Assembly: GCF_020379485.1 (NCBI RefSeq)
Contig: NC_063442.1
Location: 15,746,009 to 15,810,008 of the forward strand
Direction of reading: 5' to 3'
DNA: 64,000 nt
DNA from: Brassica napus
Lineage: Eukaryota > Streptophyta > Magnoliopsida > Brassicales > Brassicaceae
Every line of letters begins with the position of its first letter. Within the stretch, counting starts at the first letter, position 1. A program made the position numbers and the translations under genes. The notes below the pieces were generated by a model. That model saw only the letters and a program-made list of their open reading frames with translations, was not told where the DNA came from and searched no databases. Below, piece after piece: positions 11,753 to 22,137 of the stretch.

Positions 11753-14158
11753 TTAGTTTAAGATCCGCACAATTGCGCGGGGTGAATGTTATATAAAAAT
11801 AATTTCTATATATTATCATTTATTTGTATTTATTTACATATTATGTATATAATTAAATTAGAGTAAACACATAAATCAAAACAATACATCTTGTTTATTT
11901 ACGATATTTTTGGTAAATGAATAAAAACAATCATTTTATTTATTTTATATGGTATATAACTAAATTTTAATGACATGGACATATATATAGTATATTTTAA
12001 TATAAATATTTATTATCGAGAATTCATACTCATATGATAAACACAAAATTTCTTGCGATTTTTTTAATGCAAAATTTCAAAATTAAAATATTAAGTTTAC
12101 AATATTTTTTCAATACAAATTTAGAAATGATCATATTTAAGTATTTTTCTATGTTCTATAGTTTAATTTTAAACTATATTAATATATAATATGAATGTCT
12201 AGTAAATGAGACTTCATATTCATACGCTTTATAATCATTTGTATTTTGTTATTATCAAAAAGTTAAACCATTGATCACACTATTTTAGTGTGAGATATTT
12301 AACGTTTTAGTAATTTATAGTTGTTTTAAAAATTTAAAATATAACATATAAGATTTTTTTATTATATGATTAATGTGGATGTTTAATATCTTTTAATAAT
12401 ATAAAATTAAACAAAAAATAAGTTAAGATACAAAAATTGTTATCAAATATTTATTATTCATAATCATTAATCTCTATAATATTATTTGAGAAGTCACTTT
12501 CTTAGGTGTCGCGATCATGTTAACTCTCACGGTGGTTGATTACTATGATACTCCTAATGAAATAAAAAAGTACATTTAAATATTATTCTTTACTTTTAAA
12601 AAAAATTCCAAATAACAATATAAATAAAAAGGAAATTTTACAAAGTTTTAAAAATAATTTAAAAACGAAAAATATATGTATATATAATATGATTTCATAA
12701 AAAAAGAAAATTTCAGAAAATAGTAATAGTCCATTTAAAAGATATCTTTAAGTAAATCTTCTTAGATGAAAAGAATACATTTGTATATAGTGTGATTTCA
12801 TAAAAAAAAAATTTCACAAATGATCTTGATATTAGAAAAAGAAACATTTATCTTTTAAAACATAATTTTACACAATACAAATATATATTTTCAAAGTAAT
12901 TGAATTTATATATTTTTTTTCTTAGATGATTACACAAAATAATTAAGTAACGTAAACGTATATAGGTTTAATTGACAAAAATAATTTATTATTATTATTA
13001 TAGAAATATTTTTTGTTTTTTCATATATTTAGTTTACTATAATATCTTACAATTACATGAAAATAAATAAATTTTATTTTACTTATATAATATAATTTAT
13101 AAAATACAATCACATTTTTACTGCATATTTTAAGAGATATTGAAAAAATAAAAATATAAATTAGCAATAAAAATATTAACAAATGAACATATTATCAACT
13201 AATCCAACTTATATCTAAAATCATAGATGTAACTAAAATAAAAATGTATAATTTATTAGCAACTAACCTAACTTATATATAAACTCTTAGATGTAACTAC
13301 AATAAGAATGTATAATTTATTTATTTTGTTTGTATAATAATAAAAAATTTTATATAATAATAATTTTTTTTATATTATAAATTTAAATTATATGATGACT
13401 TAAAACATATTAACAAATGGAAAATATAATATTAACTCACTGTTACAATTTAGATCTTTTGTAAAATTTATATATATGCATGAGACTTTAGAATATTATC
13501 ATTATATTAATTTATGTAATTTGGAATCATGCATTTTAGTATATTTTTTATTTCATTATAATCACAGTATATTTTAAATTATACATAATCTTAATAAAAT
13601 ATACTTACGTATTTAAGACAACAAACAACCTAAAATGCAAATTTAAAAATTAATCAAAAATTAATATATTTACAAAAAAAAAATATTATAGTTGAATTCA
13701 AATAAATAGACAGAATCCAATATGTCCAAATGACAACTAAATCGACCGTAAAAACAACAAAGCCGATTAGATATAAATATTTAATTAAAGTAATATGATA
13801 TAACTAATATAAATTATACATACAAATTATAAATTAATTTAAAATTTAAAATAAATATCAATTAGTTATTATATTATATTTATTTTATAAATATTTATGT
13901 CTGTGCATGAGCACGGGAAAATCACCTAGTTGTCATATATACGTTAATCATATTAGGTAATTCTGTAACTTTTATTTAAAAAAAGTGTGAGAATATTCTT
14001 TTGTATACTATTTATCAATTTAATAGTTAGTTTAATAGAAAATATAATATAAGTTAAGATGAACCAACCTATTTTTTCAAGAATTTTAAATTTCATTCTC
14101 ATGGTGACACGTGGCTACAAAACAATGTTGTAATGTTTCTCAATTAATATATAAGAGA
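11753..14158 (-). mobile_element. Non-autonomous Helitron, minus orientation, split by another Helitron
   Basis: The minus-strand 5' end TCTCTTATATATTAATTGAG starts at 14158 after A and continues into AAACATTACAACATTG. The 3' end is CCCCGCGCAATTGTGCGG then ATCTTAAACTAA at 11753, before T. Element 12471-13929 is inserted inside, in the opposite orientation; without it this Helitron would be about 0.95 kb. No Rep/helicase coding. Confidence 0.6.
12471..13929 (+). mobile_element. Non-autonomous Helitron, family copy 1 (1.46 kb)
   Basis: Starts A|TCTCTATAATATTATTTGAG and ends with the hairpin GTGCATGAGCAC, then GGGAAAATCACCTAG|T. The same start and end bound a longer copy at 24866-26780, and internal stretches are alignable (for example CTCACGGTGGTTGATTACTA against CTCACGATGGTTGATTACAC near the 5' end). 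No protein-coding capacity. Confidence 0.75.
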
Positions 14159-14723
14159 TATTTAATATTTTCTTATAATATATTTTCCATTATAGAAAAG
14201 GTAACTAAGCTAAATCTAATTTATGGAATATATCCATTTTGGGTTAGTTGATAACTTGAGATAGTTTTTAACTTCTTATGTATTGGCTTAATTATATAGT
14301 CTAAATAAAATTAATTCTATAAAGTCTCAAAAAAAAAATCAGTCTAGTTAATTCCTTAAAACCTCAATAAATAAATTTATAAAGTTTAATAAATTAATGT
14401 TCACTAGTATTTTTTTGCATCAAAGTTAACAACACAAACACAGAGGAATAAACAAGAGAGAAGATTAATTTTAACTTGGAGCCTCTGAGAAACCAAAGCT
14501 TAACTCTGATTCGTCAGAGCGAATCCAAAGAGAAACGCGAAGAACAGAAACAGCTCTGATGATGATTTCTCCACAAAGCTTTTAACTTTGATTAATTTTT
14601 TCTCTCTTTACATCCAATCTCGTAAGCTCTTTCTTCCATCTCTTTATGTTTGTTGCGATTAATATAATAATTAATCTCTTAATTACCAACCAAACCCCCT
14701 TTGGTTCTGTCTTCTTTGAGCAG
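14159..14723. promoter_or_regulatory. Promoter and leader region of the F-box/kelch gene
   Basis: The sequence changes from AT-rich repeat to a CT-rich leader (TTTTCTCTCTTTACATCC, CTCTTTCTTCCATCTC) typical of plant 5' untranslated regions. The transcription start cannot be fixed from sequence alone. Confidence 0.35.
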
Positions 14724-14835
14724 ATGGATTCATGAACAGATCGAGATCGAAGATTTCATCTTCTTTTTCCCCCCTTTTCGTGAAATTGGGTTGGAATCTG
14801 GAGATCTCGAAAGCTGGCAACTTTCCTTGTTCTCG

Positions 14836-14910
14836 ATGACTGATTTGATTAGGTCAATTGGGTTGAATCTGCAATCTGAATCCATTTCGCATCTGGGTTT
14901 TGTGAATTAG
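14836..14910 (+). promoter_or_regulatory. Upstream ORF in the F-box/kelch leader (24 codons)
   Basis: ATG at 14836 opens MTDLIRSIGLNLQ... and ends TAG at 14908-14910, 33 bases before the main ATG. Two further upstream ATGs (14724 and 14733) also open short frames. If the leader is unspliced, they could lower translation of the main frame. Conservation has not been checked. Confidence 0.35.
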
Positions 14911-14943
14911 ATTCGAAAGTCCAAGACTTTCTAATCTGAAGAC

Positions 14944-16254
14944 ATGTTGGAGAATCGATCACCAGATTCGTGTTTGAGTTTCTCAAGCTCTCGTGTCTCT
15001 TACAAGCTCAGCAATGGCAAAAGAGCTTTGGAGGCTGTTGGTGGTGAGATTAGACCGACCAAGTCACTTAAACTAATGGGTTTTTGTATTACTTATGATA
15101 GCGATTCTTCTGACTATTCATTGAGCGGTGATGGGTCTCAAGACCAATCTGATTCTAATAACAACGGTGGTGATTCATCTGATTCACATTCTCTTTTCAA
15201 CGAGATTGGTCGAGACAGTTCTATAGACTGTCTCCTCCGTTGTTCCAGGTCTGACTACGGCTCCATCGCTTCCCTGAATAGGAACTTCCGTTCTCTGGTG
15301 AAGAGTGGAGATATCTATAAACTAAGGAAACAAAACGGGTTCGTGGAGCATTGGGTTTACTTCTCGTGCCAGCTCTTGGAATGGGTTGCGTTTGATCCCG
15401 TGGAGAGGAAGTGGATGCAGCTGCCAACGATGCCTTCTAGTGTCACCTTCATGTGTGCGGACAAGGAGTCTCTAGCTGTCGGCACTGACCTCCTCGTCTT
15501 GGGGAAAGACGGTTTCTCTTCTCATGTTATATATAGATACAGCCTTCTCACTAACTCTTGGTCTTCTGGTATGGAGATGAACTCTCCGAGGTGTTTGTTT
15601 GGATCAGCGAGTCTCGGAGAGATTGCTATTTTCGCCCGTGGGTGTGACTCTCAGGGGAAGATTCTTGATTTCGCTGAGATGTATAACTCTGAGCTTCAAA
15701 CGTGGGTGAGTCTTCCGAGGATGAACAAGCCGAGGAAGATGTGTTCAGGTGTTTTCATGGACGGGAAGTTCTACGTCATTGGTGGTATAGGCGGTGCTGA
15801 GTCCAAGGCCTTGACGTGTGGGGAAGAGTATGATTTAGAGACCAAGAAATGGACTCCAATCCCTGACTTGTCGCCTCCGAGAAGCCGTGCTGAGCAAGAT
15901 GGTAATGGTATGCCACCGGCAGCTGAAGCACCGCCTCTTGTTGCGGTTGTGGATAATCAGTTGTATGCTGCTGATCACGCGGATATGGAGGTGAGGAAGT
16001 GTGATAAGGAGAAGAAGAAATGGTTAACTATTGGGAGATTGCCTGAGAGAGCAGGCTCGGTTAACGGATGGGGGCTTGCTTTTAGAGCTTGTGGGGAGAG
16101 GTTGATTGTTATAGGTGGACCTAAGTACTCAGGAGGTGGGTTTATAGAGCTGAACTCTTGGGTGCCGAGGGACGGTAGTCCACCGCAGTGGACATTGCTC
16201 GATAGGAAACATTCTCCTAACTTTGTGTACAATTGCGCGGTGATGGGTTGCTGA
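14944..16254 (+). CDS. F-box/kelch-repeat protein, At2g02870-like (436 aa)
   Basis: A single-exon gene starting MLENRSPDSCLSFSSSRVS. Residues about 90-125 form a divergent F-box (SIDCLLRCSRSDYGSIASLNRNFRSLV). Kelch repeats follow from about 140 to 430, with YFSCQLLEWVAFDPVERKW, SPRCLFGSASLGEIAIF, KMCSGVFMDGKFYVIGG and the family C-terminus NFVYNCAVMGC. F-box/kelch proteins are substrate receptors of SCF ubiquitin ligases; this clade includes At1g74510, At1g26930, At1g14330 and At2g02870. Gene order with PKS1 points to At2g02870. The usual Gly-Gly of one kelch blade reads ARGCD rather than AGGCD (residues 231-235). Length is normal and the frame intact. The substrate is unknown. Confidence 0.92.
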   Translation: MLENRSPDSCLSFSSSRVSYKLSNGKRALEAVGGEIRPTKSLKLMGFCITYDSDSSDYSLSGDGSQDQSDSNNNGGDSSDSHSLFNEIGRDSSIDCLLRCSRSDYGSIASLNRNFRSLVKSGDIYKLRKQNGFVEHWVYFSCQLLEWVAFDPVERKWMQLPTMPSSVTFMCADKESLAVGTDLLVLGKDGFSSHVIYRYSLLTNSWSSGMEMNSPRCLFGSASLGEIAIFARGCDSQGKILDFAEMYNSELQTWVSLPRMNKPRKMCSGVFMDGKFYVIGGIGGAESKALTCGEEYDLETKKWTPIPDLSPPRSRAEQDGNGMPPAAEAPPLVAVVDNQLYAADHADMEVRKCDKEKKKWLTIGRLPERAGSVNGWGLAFRACGERLIVIGGPKYSGGGFIELNSWVPRDGSPPQWTLLDRKHSPNFVYNCAVMGC

Positions 16255-16257
16255 AAC

Positions 16258-17369
16258 AACATTCATTTGAAGACCCTCCAGATTCTTGTTGATGGGTTTT
16301 TAGCTCACAAGTCAAAGACTTCACCTTTATGCTGCTGCTTCTTCATCAGCTTCCATATTTGTTTTTCTTACAAAAAAAAAAATCAGTTTGAATACAATCA
16401 TTTCTGTATTGTTAGAGACCAGAAAGGGTCCCAAAAAGAAAACTGAAACAGGTTATATAATAAGTTGGTTAAAAGTTGAAGCTGTTTTAGAGTTTGCCAA
16501 ATCTGGTTAACATTGTTGTATGTGTTTTAAAAATGTTTATTTTCTAATAATCCAAGTTACTTATGTTTGTAGCATCTTTTGGTCTTTGTTCACAGTTTTG
16601 CTTTTATGTTGTGCTTTAGTTTTCTCTTTAATTTTTTTTTTAACAAATCGAAATCGTTAGAATCACTTTATGACGACAAATTAAAAAAGTGTTACACTTT
16701 TGTTTTGTTGTTGGGGTAAGGAGGGGTGATGGTAAATGGATGTGTCCTTTAAGATATCTCAATCTGTCGCTTGCAAGCTACGGTTTTGTTAAGAATGTTT
16801 TGGACTCTTCGTTTAGTACCTTTTTGCTTTTAGGCTTAAGGGGTACACTCTTGTGGGAAGTTGATTGAGTGAGAGATTGGCGTATATATTGATGAACAAC
16901 CTTAAAGGGGATGATGGGCCACACCGTTTTATTTTGTTATTTGTCTCGACAAGTTCCTTGGAATCGGTATATCAAAGAATAGATGACTTCCTGATATTCA
17001 AAACCTGTCACCATCTGCATAGCCTATCTTAAAGCCTTTGCTTGCAGCTTTCCATTTCGGACGTCCTTCCTTCATGATCTCTCAAGGCACATCCTGCCTA
17101 CTCCATATCTACTTCCTTTTAGGTCATGCTCCATGAGTTGCAGATATGAATCTGGAGCTGTGGTGAAGTCAATACAGATAATTTAGATCAACATGAAAAA
17201 AAGTAACTCTTGAGTTCACAAGTTTGAAAAGAGTTGTAGCAAGAGAGTTTGATACGTTAGTTCAAGTTATTTGGGAAAAAAATACATTGCTCAAACAAAA
17301 CTAGTGAGTTTATATATACATAGAAAGAGAGGAAATAGTTGGTCTTGTTATGAGAGTAAAAAATAATGA
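16258..17369. other. 3' untranslated and intergenic region
   Basis: The first ~350 bases look like the F-box/kelch 3' UTR (T-rich with alternative poly(A) signals). Around 16900-17160 the minus strand has protein-like scraps broken by stops. I do not recognise them and do not call a gene. Confidence 0.35.
17358..17363 (-). terminator. Pol III terminator of tRNA-Ala
   Basis: Six consecutive T residues on the minus strand, seven bases past the tRNA 3' end. Confidence 0.75.
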
Positions 17370-17442
17370 TGGAGATGCGGGGTATCGATCCCCGTACCTC
17401 TCGCATGCTAAGCGAGCGCTCTACCATCTGAGCTACATCCCC
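17370..17442 (-). tRNA. tRNA-Ala (anticodon AGC)
   Basis: The 73-nt minus-strand sequence folds as a complete cloverleaf. The acceptor stem GGGGATG pairs with CATCTCC (one G.U), with discriminator A. The D arm is TAGCTCAGATGG. The anticodon stem CTCGC/GCGAG encloses loop TTAGCAT (anticodon AGC), and the T arm is CGGGGATCGATACCCCG. The internal A and B boxes lie in the D and T arms. No intron. A run of T residues on the minus strand at 17358-17363 is a normal Pol III terminator. Confidence 0.97.
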
Positions 17443-18573
17443 ATTGATGTCCACTCTATGTTTGTAAAATATATATCTTCCATTATATTTATTCTTAATC
17501 CTCCTCATTGCTCTTTCGATATGTCCGGAGTGAGTTGTTTCTAAAATCACCAAGATTCTGTCTTGGCTCATTCGCAATGGCAATTAGGTCTCTCTTCCAT
17601 GTTTCATCTCTTTCTAAGCTATATGATACGTCCCAGTTATAGGATCATCTATTATTGATCTAGAAACATGTGAGGTCTCTCTCTTCAAATCTAGAAACCA
17701 GTTATTGATACCAATTAAGGTCTCTCTTTTTGTTGTTTTCATTGATTTAAATAGATAAATAAAAGTTACAAGGAACAATTGTAGGATCATGATCCCTTAC
17801 AAAGAGGAAATGGAAAAAGTGGGACGAAAAGAACAATGAGATGTCCGGTTCGTTGGCCTAACGTTAACCTGATTACAATCTCATCACTAAAACTACAAGT
17901 AGAAAAAGAGGCAAAATGAGGTTAACAGTAGACGAAATATTGGTATTTTGAATGTAGAAAAACTATCTTTACTTTTATCATTCAAGCAGGAGGTGATGAA
18001 ATCTGCGCGATGGTGGAAGAGTTTAGTTAATGGTCAACGCTCACAATCCTGGAACGACACAAAGATGATCAGATCCCTAATATGTTTTTATGTTACCTTG
18101 AACATGTTTATAGGCGTAATCTGGATCGAGTCTCTGAAGTTTAAGGTATGTGTACGCAAAACTCAACTGATATCGTGATGTAATCCGATTAACTTCATTG
18201 AACCAAAGACAGGAGAGGAAATATGACATTGGTGTATGCTTATTGCACTTGCTGAATCTGTTAGTCGCATACTTGAGCCTCAGGGAGTATTTAAACGATC
18301 ATAGCTGTTTTCGTTAGGCTTTGTAGAGACAGAGACCATATGATAAGCCTATATTTGAAGGGCATCGTCAAACACTCAGACAATTGATCAAAATCTGGAA
18401 CATGTTGCTTTTCATGTAAGCCACAGTTGATCAAACTATTGTAAAACATATCCAAATAGTTTCAGTGAAATCTCGCTCATACTTGAACATTAAACATTGT
18501 TCAATTGCGTAAGAGTGTGTCTGTATTCACTGCTCACATGAGTTAATACAATAGTTCATGTGGAATATCTCTA
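17443..18573. other. Intergenic region between tRNA-Ala and the U2 cluster
   Basis: No recognised gene. An open frame at 17948-18178 (76 codons) has no familiar motif and no homologous second copy nearby, so it is not called. Confidence 0.4.
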
Positions 18574-18628
18574 CTCTCTAGCTCACCACCATGAAAAGAC
18601 CTTGAGACTGGTGGCGCGAGATAGAGAG
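18574..18628 (+). other. Imperfect hairpin upstream of the U2 gene
   Basis: The left arm CTCTCTAGCTCACCACCA (18574-18591) is nearly complementary to the right arm TGGTGGCGCGAGATAGAGAG (18609-18628), with a 17-nt loop. Weaker pairing may extend outward (GAATATCTC against GAGTGTATG). It could be a small-RNA precursor or a transposon scrap. I cannot assign it. Confidence 0.35.
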
Positions 18629-18788
18629 TGTATGTGTGTGTATTCAATGTTCTTTAAACGATGTATTTGTTCTTGCTTATTGCAGTTAATTAATAATACC
18701 AAACTGTTGAAAATAAAGTAAATTGGCCCATTAATTAGTTAAATATCCCCAACGTGGCCGAGGCTAAAGAAGAAAGGTTTGGTTATTT

Positions 18789-18799
18789 ATCCCACATCG
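18789..18799 (+). promoter_or_regulatory. Upstream sequence element (USE) of U2 copy 1
   Basis: ATCCCACATCG matches the plant snRNA USE consensus RTCCCACATCG. It is 34 bases before the TATA box at 18834, the spacing typical of RNA polymerase II-transcribed plant snRNA genes. Confidence 0.9.
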
Positions 18800-18833
18800 C
18801 TAAACTATGAATTGTTCACTCTGGAAGCTTGTG

Positions 18834-18840
18834 TATATAA
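18834..18840 (+). promoter_or_regulatory. TATA box of U2 copy 1
   Basis: TATATAA, about 27 bases before the RNA start at 18867. Confidence 0.85.
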
Positions 18841-18866
18841 AGGAAGCTCGATGGACCTAACAATTC

Positions 18867-19061
18867 ATACCTTTCTCGGCCTTTTGGCTAAGATCAAGTG
18901 TAGTATCTGTTCTTATCAGTTTAATATCTGATATGTGGTCCATCGGGCCACACGATATTAACTCTATTTTTTTAGGGTGAAAGTCCATTAAGATAGCTTG
19001 CTATCTGGGTTTTTGGGAGTTGCCTTTGTCTTGCACTACTGCATTGGCTGGCTCAACCCAC
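18867..19061 (+). ncRNA. U2: U2 spliceosomal snRNA, copy 1
   Basis: Begins ATACCTTTCTCGGCCTTTTG, the standard U2 5' end (stem-loop I). It contains the branch-point recognition segment (TGTAGTATCTGTTC), stem-loop II (GTGGTCC/GGGCCAC) and a T-rich Sm-like site (TATTTTTTTA). Stem III follows (AGATAGCTTGCTATCT), then the 3' stem-loop ending near GGCTGGCTCAACCCA. About 195 nt is normal for plant U2. U2 binds the intron branch site in the spliceosome. The promoter has USE and TATA at Pol II spacing. A 3'-box-like AGTTTAA follows at about 19071-19077. The exact 3' end is estimated. Confidence 0.95.
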
Positions 19062-19070
19062 CAGTTTTGA

Positions 19071-19077
19071 AGTTTAA
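19071..19077 (+). terminator. snRNA 3' box of U2 copy 1
   Basis: AGTTTAA shortly after a CA dinucleotide fits the plant snRNA 3'-end formation box (CA N3-10 AGTNNAA). Confidence 0.6.
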
Positions 19078-19584
19078 ATTTAGCCATTAATCGTAAAGTT
19101 TGAAAGCTGCACACTAATTAGAATTTTAAACTGTTAATAGGGAACTAACTTATGAAAAGCAAATGTTAGTAGGGATTTCTGTCTCAGTTTGGTTTGACCG
19201 TCTCTGTAAAGCTAAGTTTTCTAAATCTTATACTGAATCAGCACTGCCAGATTAGGTTCCCAAAAGACTATGTTATGTGTTTTATAGATGCCGATGAACA
19301 CATACATTAGATATGCCCATCCTGTTACATGCTGCTAGAGATGCCAATTTCAGAACAACATATTCCCTTGTAGGAGTTACCGAGTTTCACTTGGGGTACT
19401 TGAACATTTTGAAGCATATCTGTAAATCAGAGCATTGAGATTCTTGCCTTTGTGATGAGCTTCTGAACTTTCTCATGTTATGATGCACCTGGGGTGCTTT
19501 AAAGAAATCTCAAGTTCTTTTTATGTAGAATATTATATTTTTTTCTCCTCCCTTAATAGAATAACAGATCGTAGTCTCACATCA

Positions 19585-19773
19585 TCAGTTCCTAATCGAT
19601 ACAGATAACGACGACACACGACTCTTATCTTTCTCATGTGACCCTTTGGGAACAGCTTTCACATCAAAGACTCTGGCATGTTTCACCACAAACTCTAAAG
19701 GAAGGAAGTAAATAAGAACTTCCCTCAGACACCCTTTGGCCGCTTTGAAGTGTGGCCAACCAAAGATGAGCAA
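19585..19773 (-). other. Short minus-strand ORF in duplicated unit 1, function unknown
   Basis: The open frame contains GCLREVLIYFLPLEFVVKHA then FDVKAVPKGSHEKD. It matches an ORF in the second unit (21060-21374). I recognise no domain. Preservation in both copies may only reflect recent duplication. Confidence 0.25.
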
Positions 19774-20536
19774 TTTGTTCTATTTTGCCTTGATGACACA
19801 AATGTCTTTTTTCCTTTTCTTGTTCTTTTCTCCTCCACATACGGAGACTGATTAGTTTGGTTTTTAACTTTAGTTCAACATTTTATAGGAAAATAAGTGA
19901 TGGAACCAATTATTTCCCCAATATCTCTTGAGAAGGATACAATACTCATCTTCAACAAGATCTGTCTGGGATATTATATTTTTCATCAATGCAGTTTCTT
20001 GGCATAAAACTAAGCATTTTTAGTTAACTCAAACGAAGGTTCAACGGAGTATGGATTAGATCACTTTGGGTAACTTCAGTCTTTTTATCATCTTGAGTGG
20101 CTACAAAGACATACATCACTTTTTTTGTATTTATTCTCTTAATTAGTAAAGGCCCTTTGGTTCTTGATTTTCTTTCACATCACTTGATACATATTTTCAA
20201 CGAAACAGTTAAGGTTCTTGTCTTCATCTCAAATACACATGGCTCTTTGTCACTATCTCAGACACACATGGATCTTAGATACGTTAGGTAAATTGACATT
20301 TTCATTATTTAAGTTTCATTATCGATAGCTCTTTGTGACAACCTCTTATAGGTTTTATTTAACCCCCTTGAAGCTAAGACAAACCTTATGTCTCTATTCT
20401 TCAGACTAAATCCATAAACAACAATACTCCAATGTTCTTTTCGATTTATCTGTTCTTGCCTTATTGCAGTTAGTTAACTCATTAATTTTATATATTCGGT
20501 CGAGGCATAATTAAGAATAAAAGGGTTTAATGATTT

Positions 20537-20547
20537 GTCCCACATCG
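20537..20547 (+). promoter_or_regulatory. Upstream sequence element (USE) of U2 copy 2
   Basis: GTCCCACATCG matches RTCCCACATCG, again 34 bases before TATA (20582-20588). Confidence 0.9.
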
Positions 20548-20581
20548 CTAAACTATGAATCGTTCACTCTCAAAGCTTATG

Positions 20582-20588
20582 TATATAA
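20582..20588 (+). promoter_or_regulatory. TATA box of U2 copy 2
   Basis: TATATAA, about 27 bases before the RNA start at 20615. Confidence 0.85.
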
Positions 20589-20614
20589 AGGAAGCTCGAT
20601 GGACCAAACAATTC

Positions 20615-20809
20615 ATACCTTTCTCGGCCTTTTGGCTAAGATCAAATGTAGTATCTGTTCTTATCAGTTTAATATCTGATATGTGGTCCATCGGATCACA
20701 CGATATTAACTCTATTTTTTAAGGGAGAAAGTCTATTTAAGATAGCTTGCTATCTGGGCTTTCAAGAGTCGCCTTTGTCTTGCACTACTGCATGGGCTGG
20801 CTCAACCTA
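20615..20809 (+). ncRNA. U2: U2 spliceosomal snRNA, copy 2
   Basis: The first ~120 nt are nearly identical to copy 1 (ATACCTTTCTCGGCC start, branch-recognition GTAGTATCTGTTC). One change, AAGTG to AAATG, lies just before the branch-recognition segment. In stem II, GGGCCAC becomes GGATCAC; both strands still pair fully with GTGGTCC, exchanging one wobble for another. The 3' half differs more but keeps AGATAGC/GCTATCT and TGCACTACTGCA. Promoter elements are intact. The 3' box is weaker (TGTTCAA). Probably functional, but a decaying copy cannot be excluded. Confidence 0.88.
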
Positions 20810-21059
20810 CCAACAATTATGTTCAACATTTAGCTAAAACCAATCTGTCTCAGTTTCGGTTGATTACTGAATAAGCATTGCATATTTGGTTCCCAAAAGA
20901 ATATGTCATGTTTATATTTTCTGATGTTATGATACACTTGGAGTGCACTTTGATGTTCAAATTCTTAATATTAAGTATATGATATTTATTTCCTTCTCTA
21001 TATGGAAGGTCTCAGTAACTTGCACATAACTAGTAAAACTATAAATCAGAAATCTACTG

Positions 21060-21374
21060 TTACCATTTTGTTGTGAAATAACAGATTGTAGTTTCTATAC
21101 TCTGCATCTGTTCCTGAACCGATGCAGATAGAGACCACACAAGACTCTCTTTCTCATGTGACTCTTTGGGAACACCTTTCACATCAAAGGCAGTGGAATG
21201 TTTCACCACAAACTCCAAAGGAAGGAAGTAAATGAGAACTTCCCTCAGACACCCTTTGGGCGTTTTTGAGCATGATGGCCAACCAAAAAAATCAAAGATG
21301 AACAAATTGTTTTGTTTTGCCTTCTTCAACACAAATGTCTTTTTGCTTTTGCTGTTCTTTTCTTCTCCGCACAT
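21060..21374 (-). other. Minus-strand ORF in duplicated unit 2, function unknown
   Basis: A 104-codon open frame containing KGCLREVLIYFLPLEFVVKH and FDVKGVPKESHEKE, homologous to the shorter ORF at 19585-19773. No recognised domain. Unit 1 is broken where unit 2 is longest, which argues against a constrained protein. Confidence 0.25.
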
Positions 21375-22137
21375 GGAGACTGAATACTTAAATATTGAGT
21401 TGATTTTAAACTTTAATTCAACAATTTATAGCATAATAAGTGATGTCTCAGTTATTTCCCCATATGTTTTGAGAAGGATACAATACTTATCTTCATCAAG
21501 ATCTGTATAGCTTCTTGGTTTTAATCAAACACATACTATATTTGCTCTAGTGACATCTTTTTCATCAACGTAGTTTCTTAACATCTAATTAAGCATTTTT
21601 GAGTTAACTCAGGGAAGGTTCAGTGGAATGTGGACAAGATCACATTGGCTAAGTTCAGGCCTTTCCCTTATGAATTGTCTACAAAGACATACATCACTTT
21701 TTGTATTTATTCTCTTAATTAGTAAAGGCCCTTTGGTTCTTGATTTTCTTTCACATCACTTGATACATATTTTCAAGGAAACAGTTAAGGTTCTTGTCTT
21801 TATCTCAGACACGCATGGCCTTCAGGTAAAGTGACATTTTCATTATTTAAGTTTCCTCATTAATAGCTCTTTGTGACTACCTCTTTTTAGTTTGATAGAT
21901 AACGCCCTTGAAGCTAAGACAAAACTTTTGTCTCTATTCTTCAATCCAAAAACAACAAAAAGTGATGGAGCCAGATTTTTGATTATTGTCTATAACCATT
22001 TTGCTGCATTATGGATCTGTGTTTCTAAAGGTGCAAGAGAGGTCACTAAGAAACCCTCAAAGACTGATTTTATTTTCATGTGGAAGATGAAGTTGTGATA
22101 ATAATAGAAAAAAAAAACTCAACAATACATTATATTA

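Larger units (their letters stand above)
18700..22090. repeat. Tandem segmental duplication carrying U2 and flanking sequence
   Basis: Two diverged units: roughly 18700-20450 and 20450-22090. Shared landmarks are the USE (18789/20537), the U2 start (18867/20615), a minus-strand stretch encoding LREVLIYFLPLEFVVKH (about 19670-19760 and 21190-21260), and a plus-strand stretch encoding LISKGPLVLDFLSHHLIHIF (about 20130-20200 and 21710-21775). Offsets shrink from 1748 to about 1520 and 1577 along the unit, so there have been deletions in the second copy. Confidence 0.8.

Noticed and set aside
16900..17160. Minus-strand protein-like scraps (for example GRPKWKAASKGFKIGYADGD)
   Set aside because: Broken by stops and frame changes, and no family could be recognised.
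17948..18178. 76-codon open frame between tRNA-Ala and U2
   Set aside because: No recognisable motif or codon bias.
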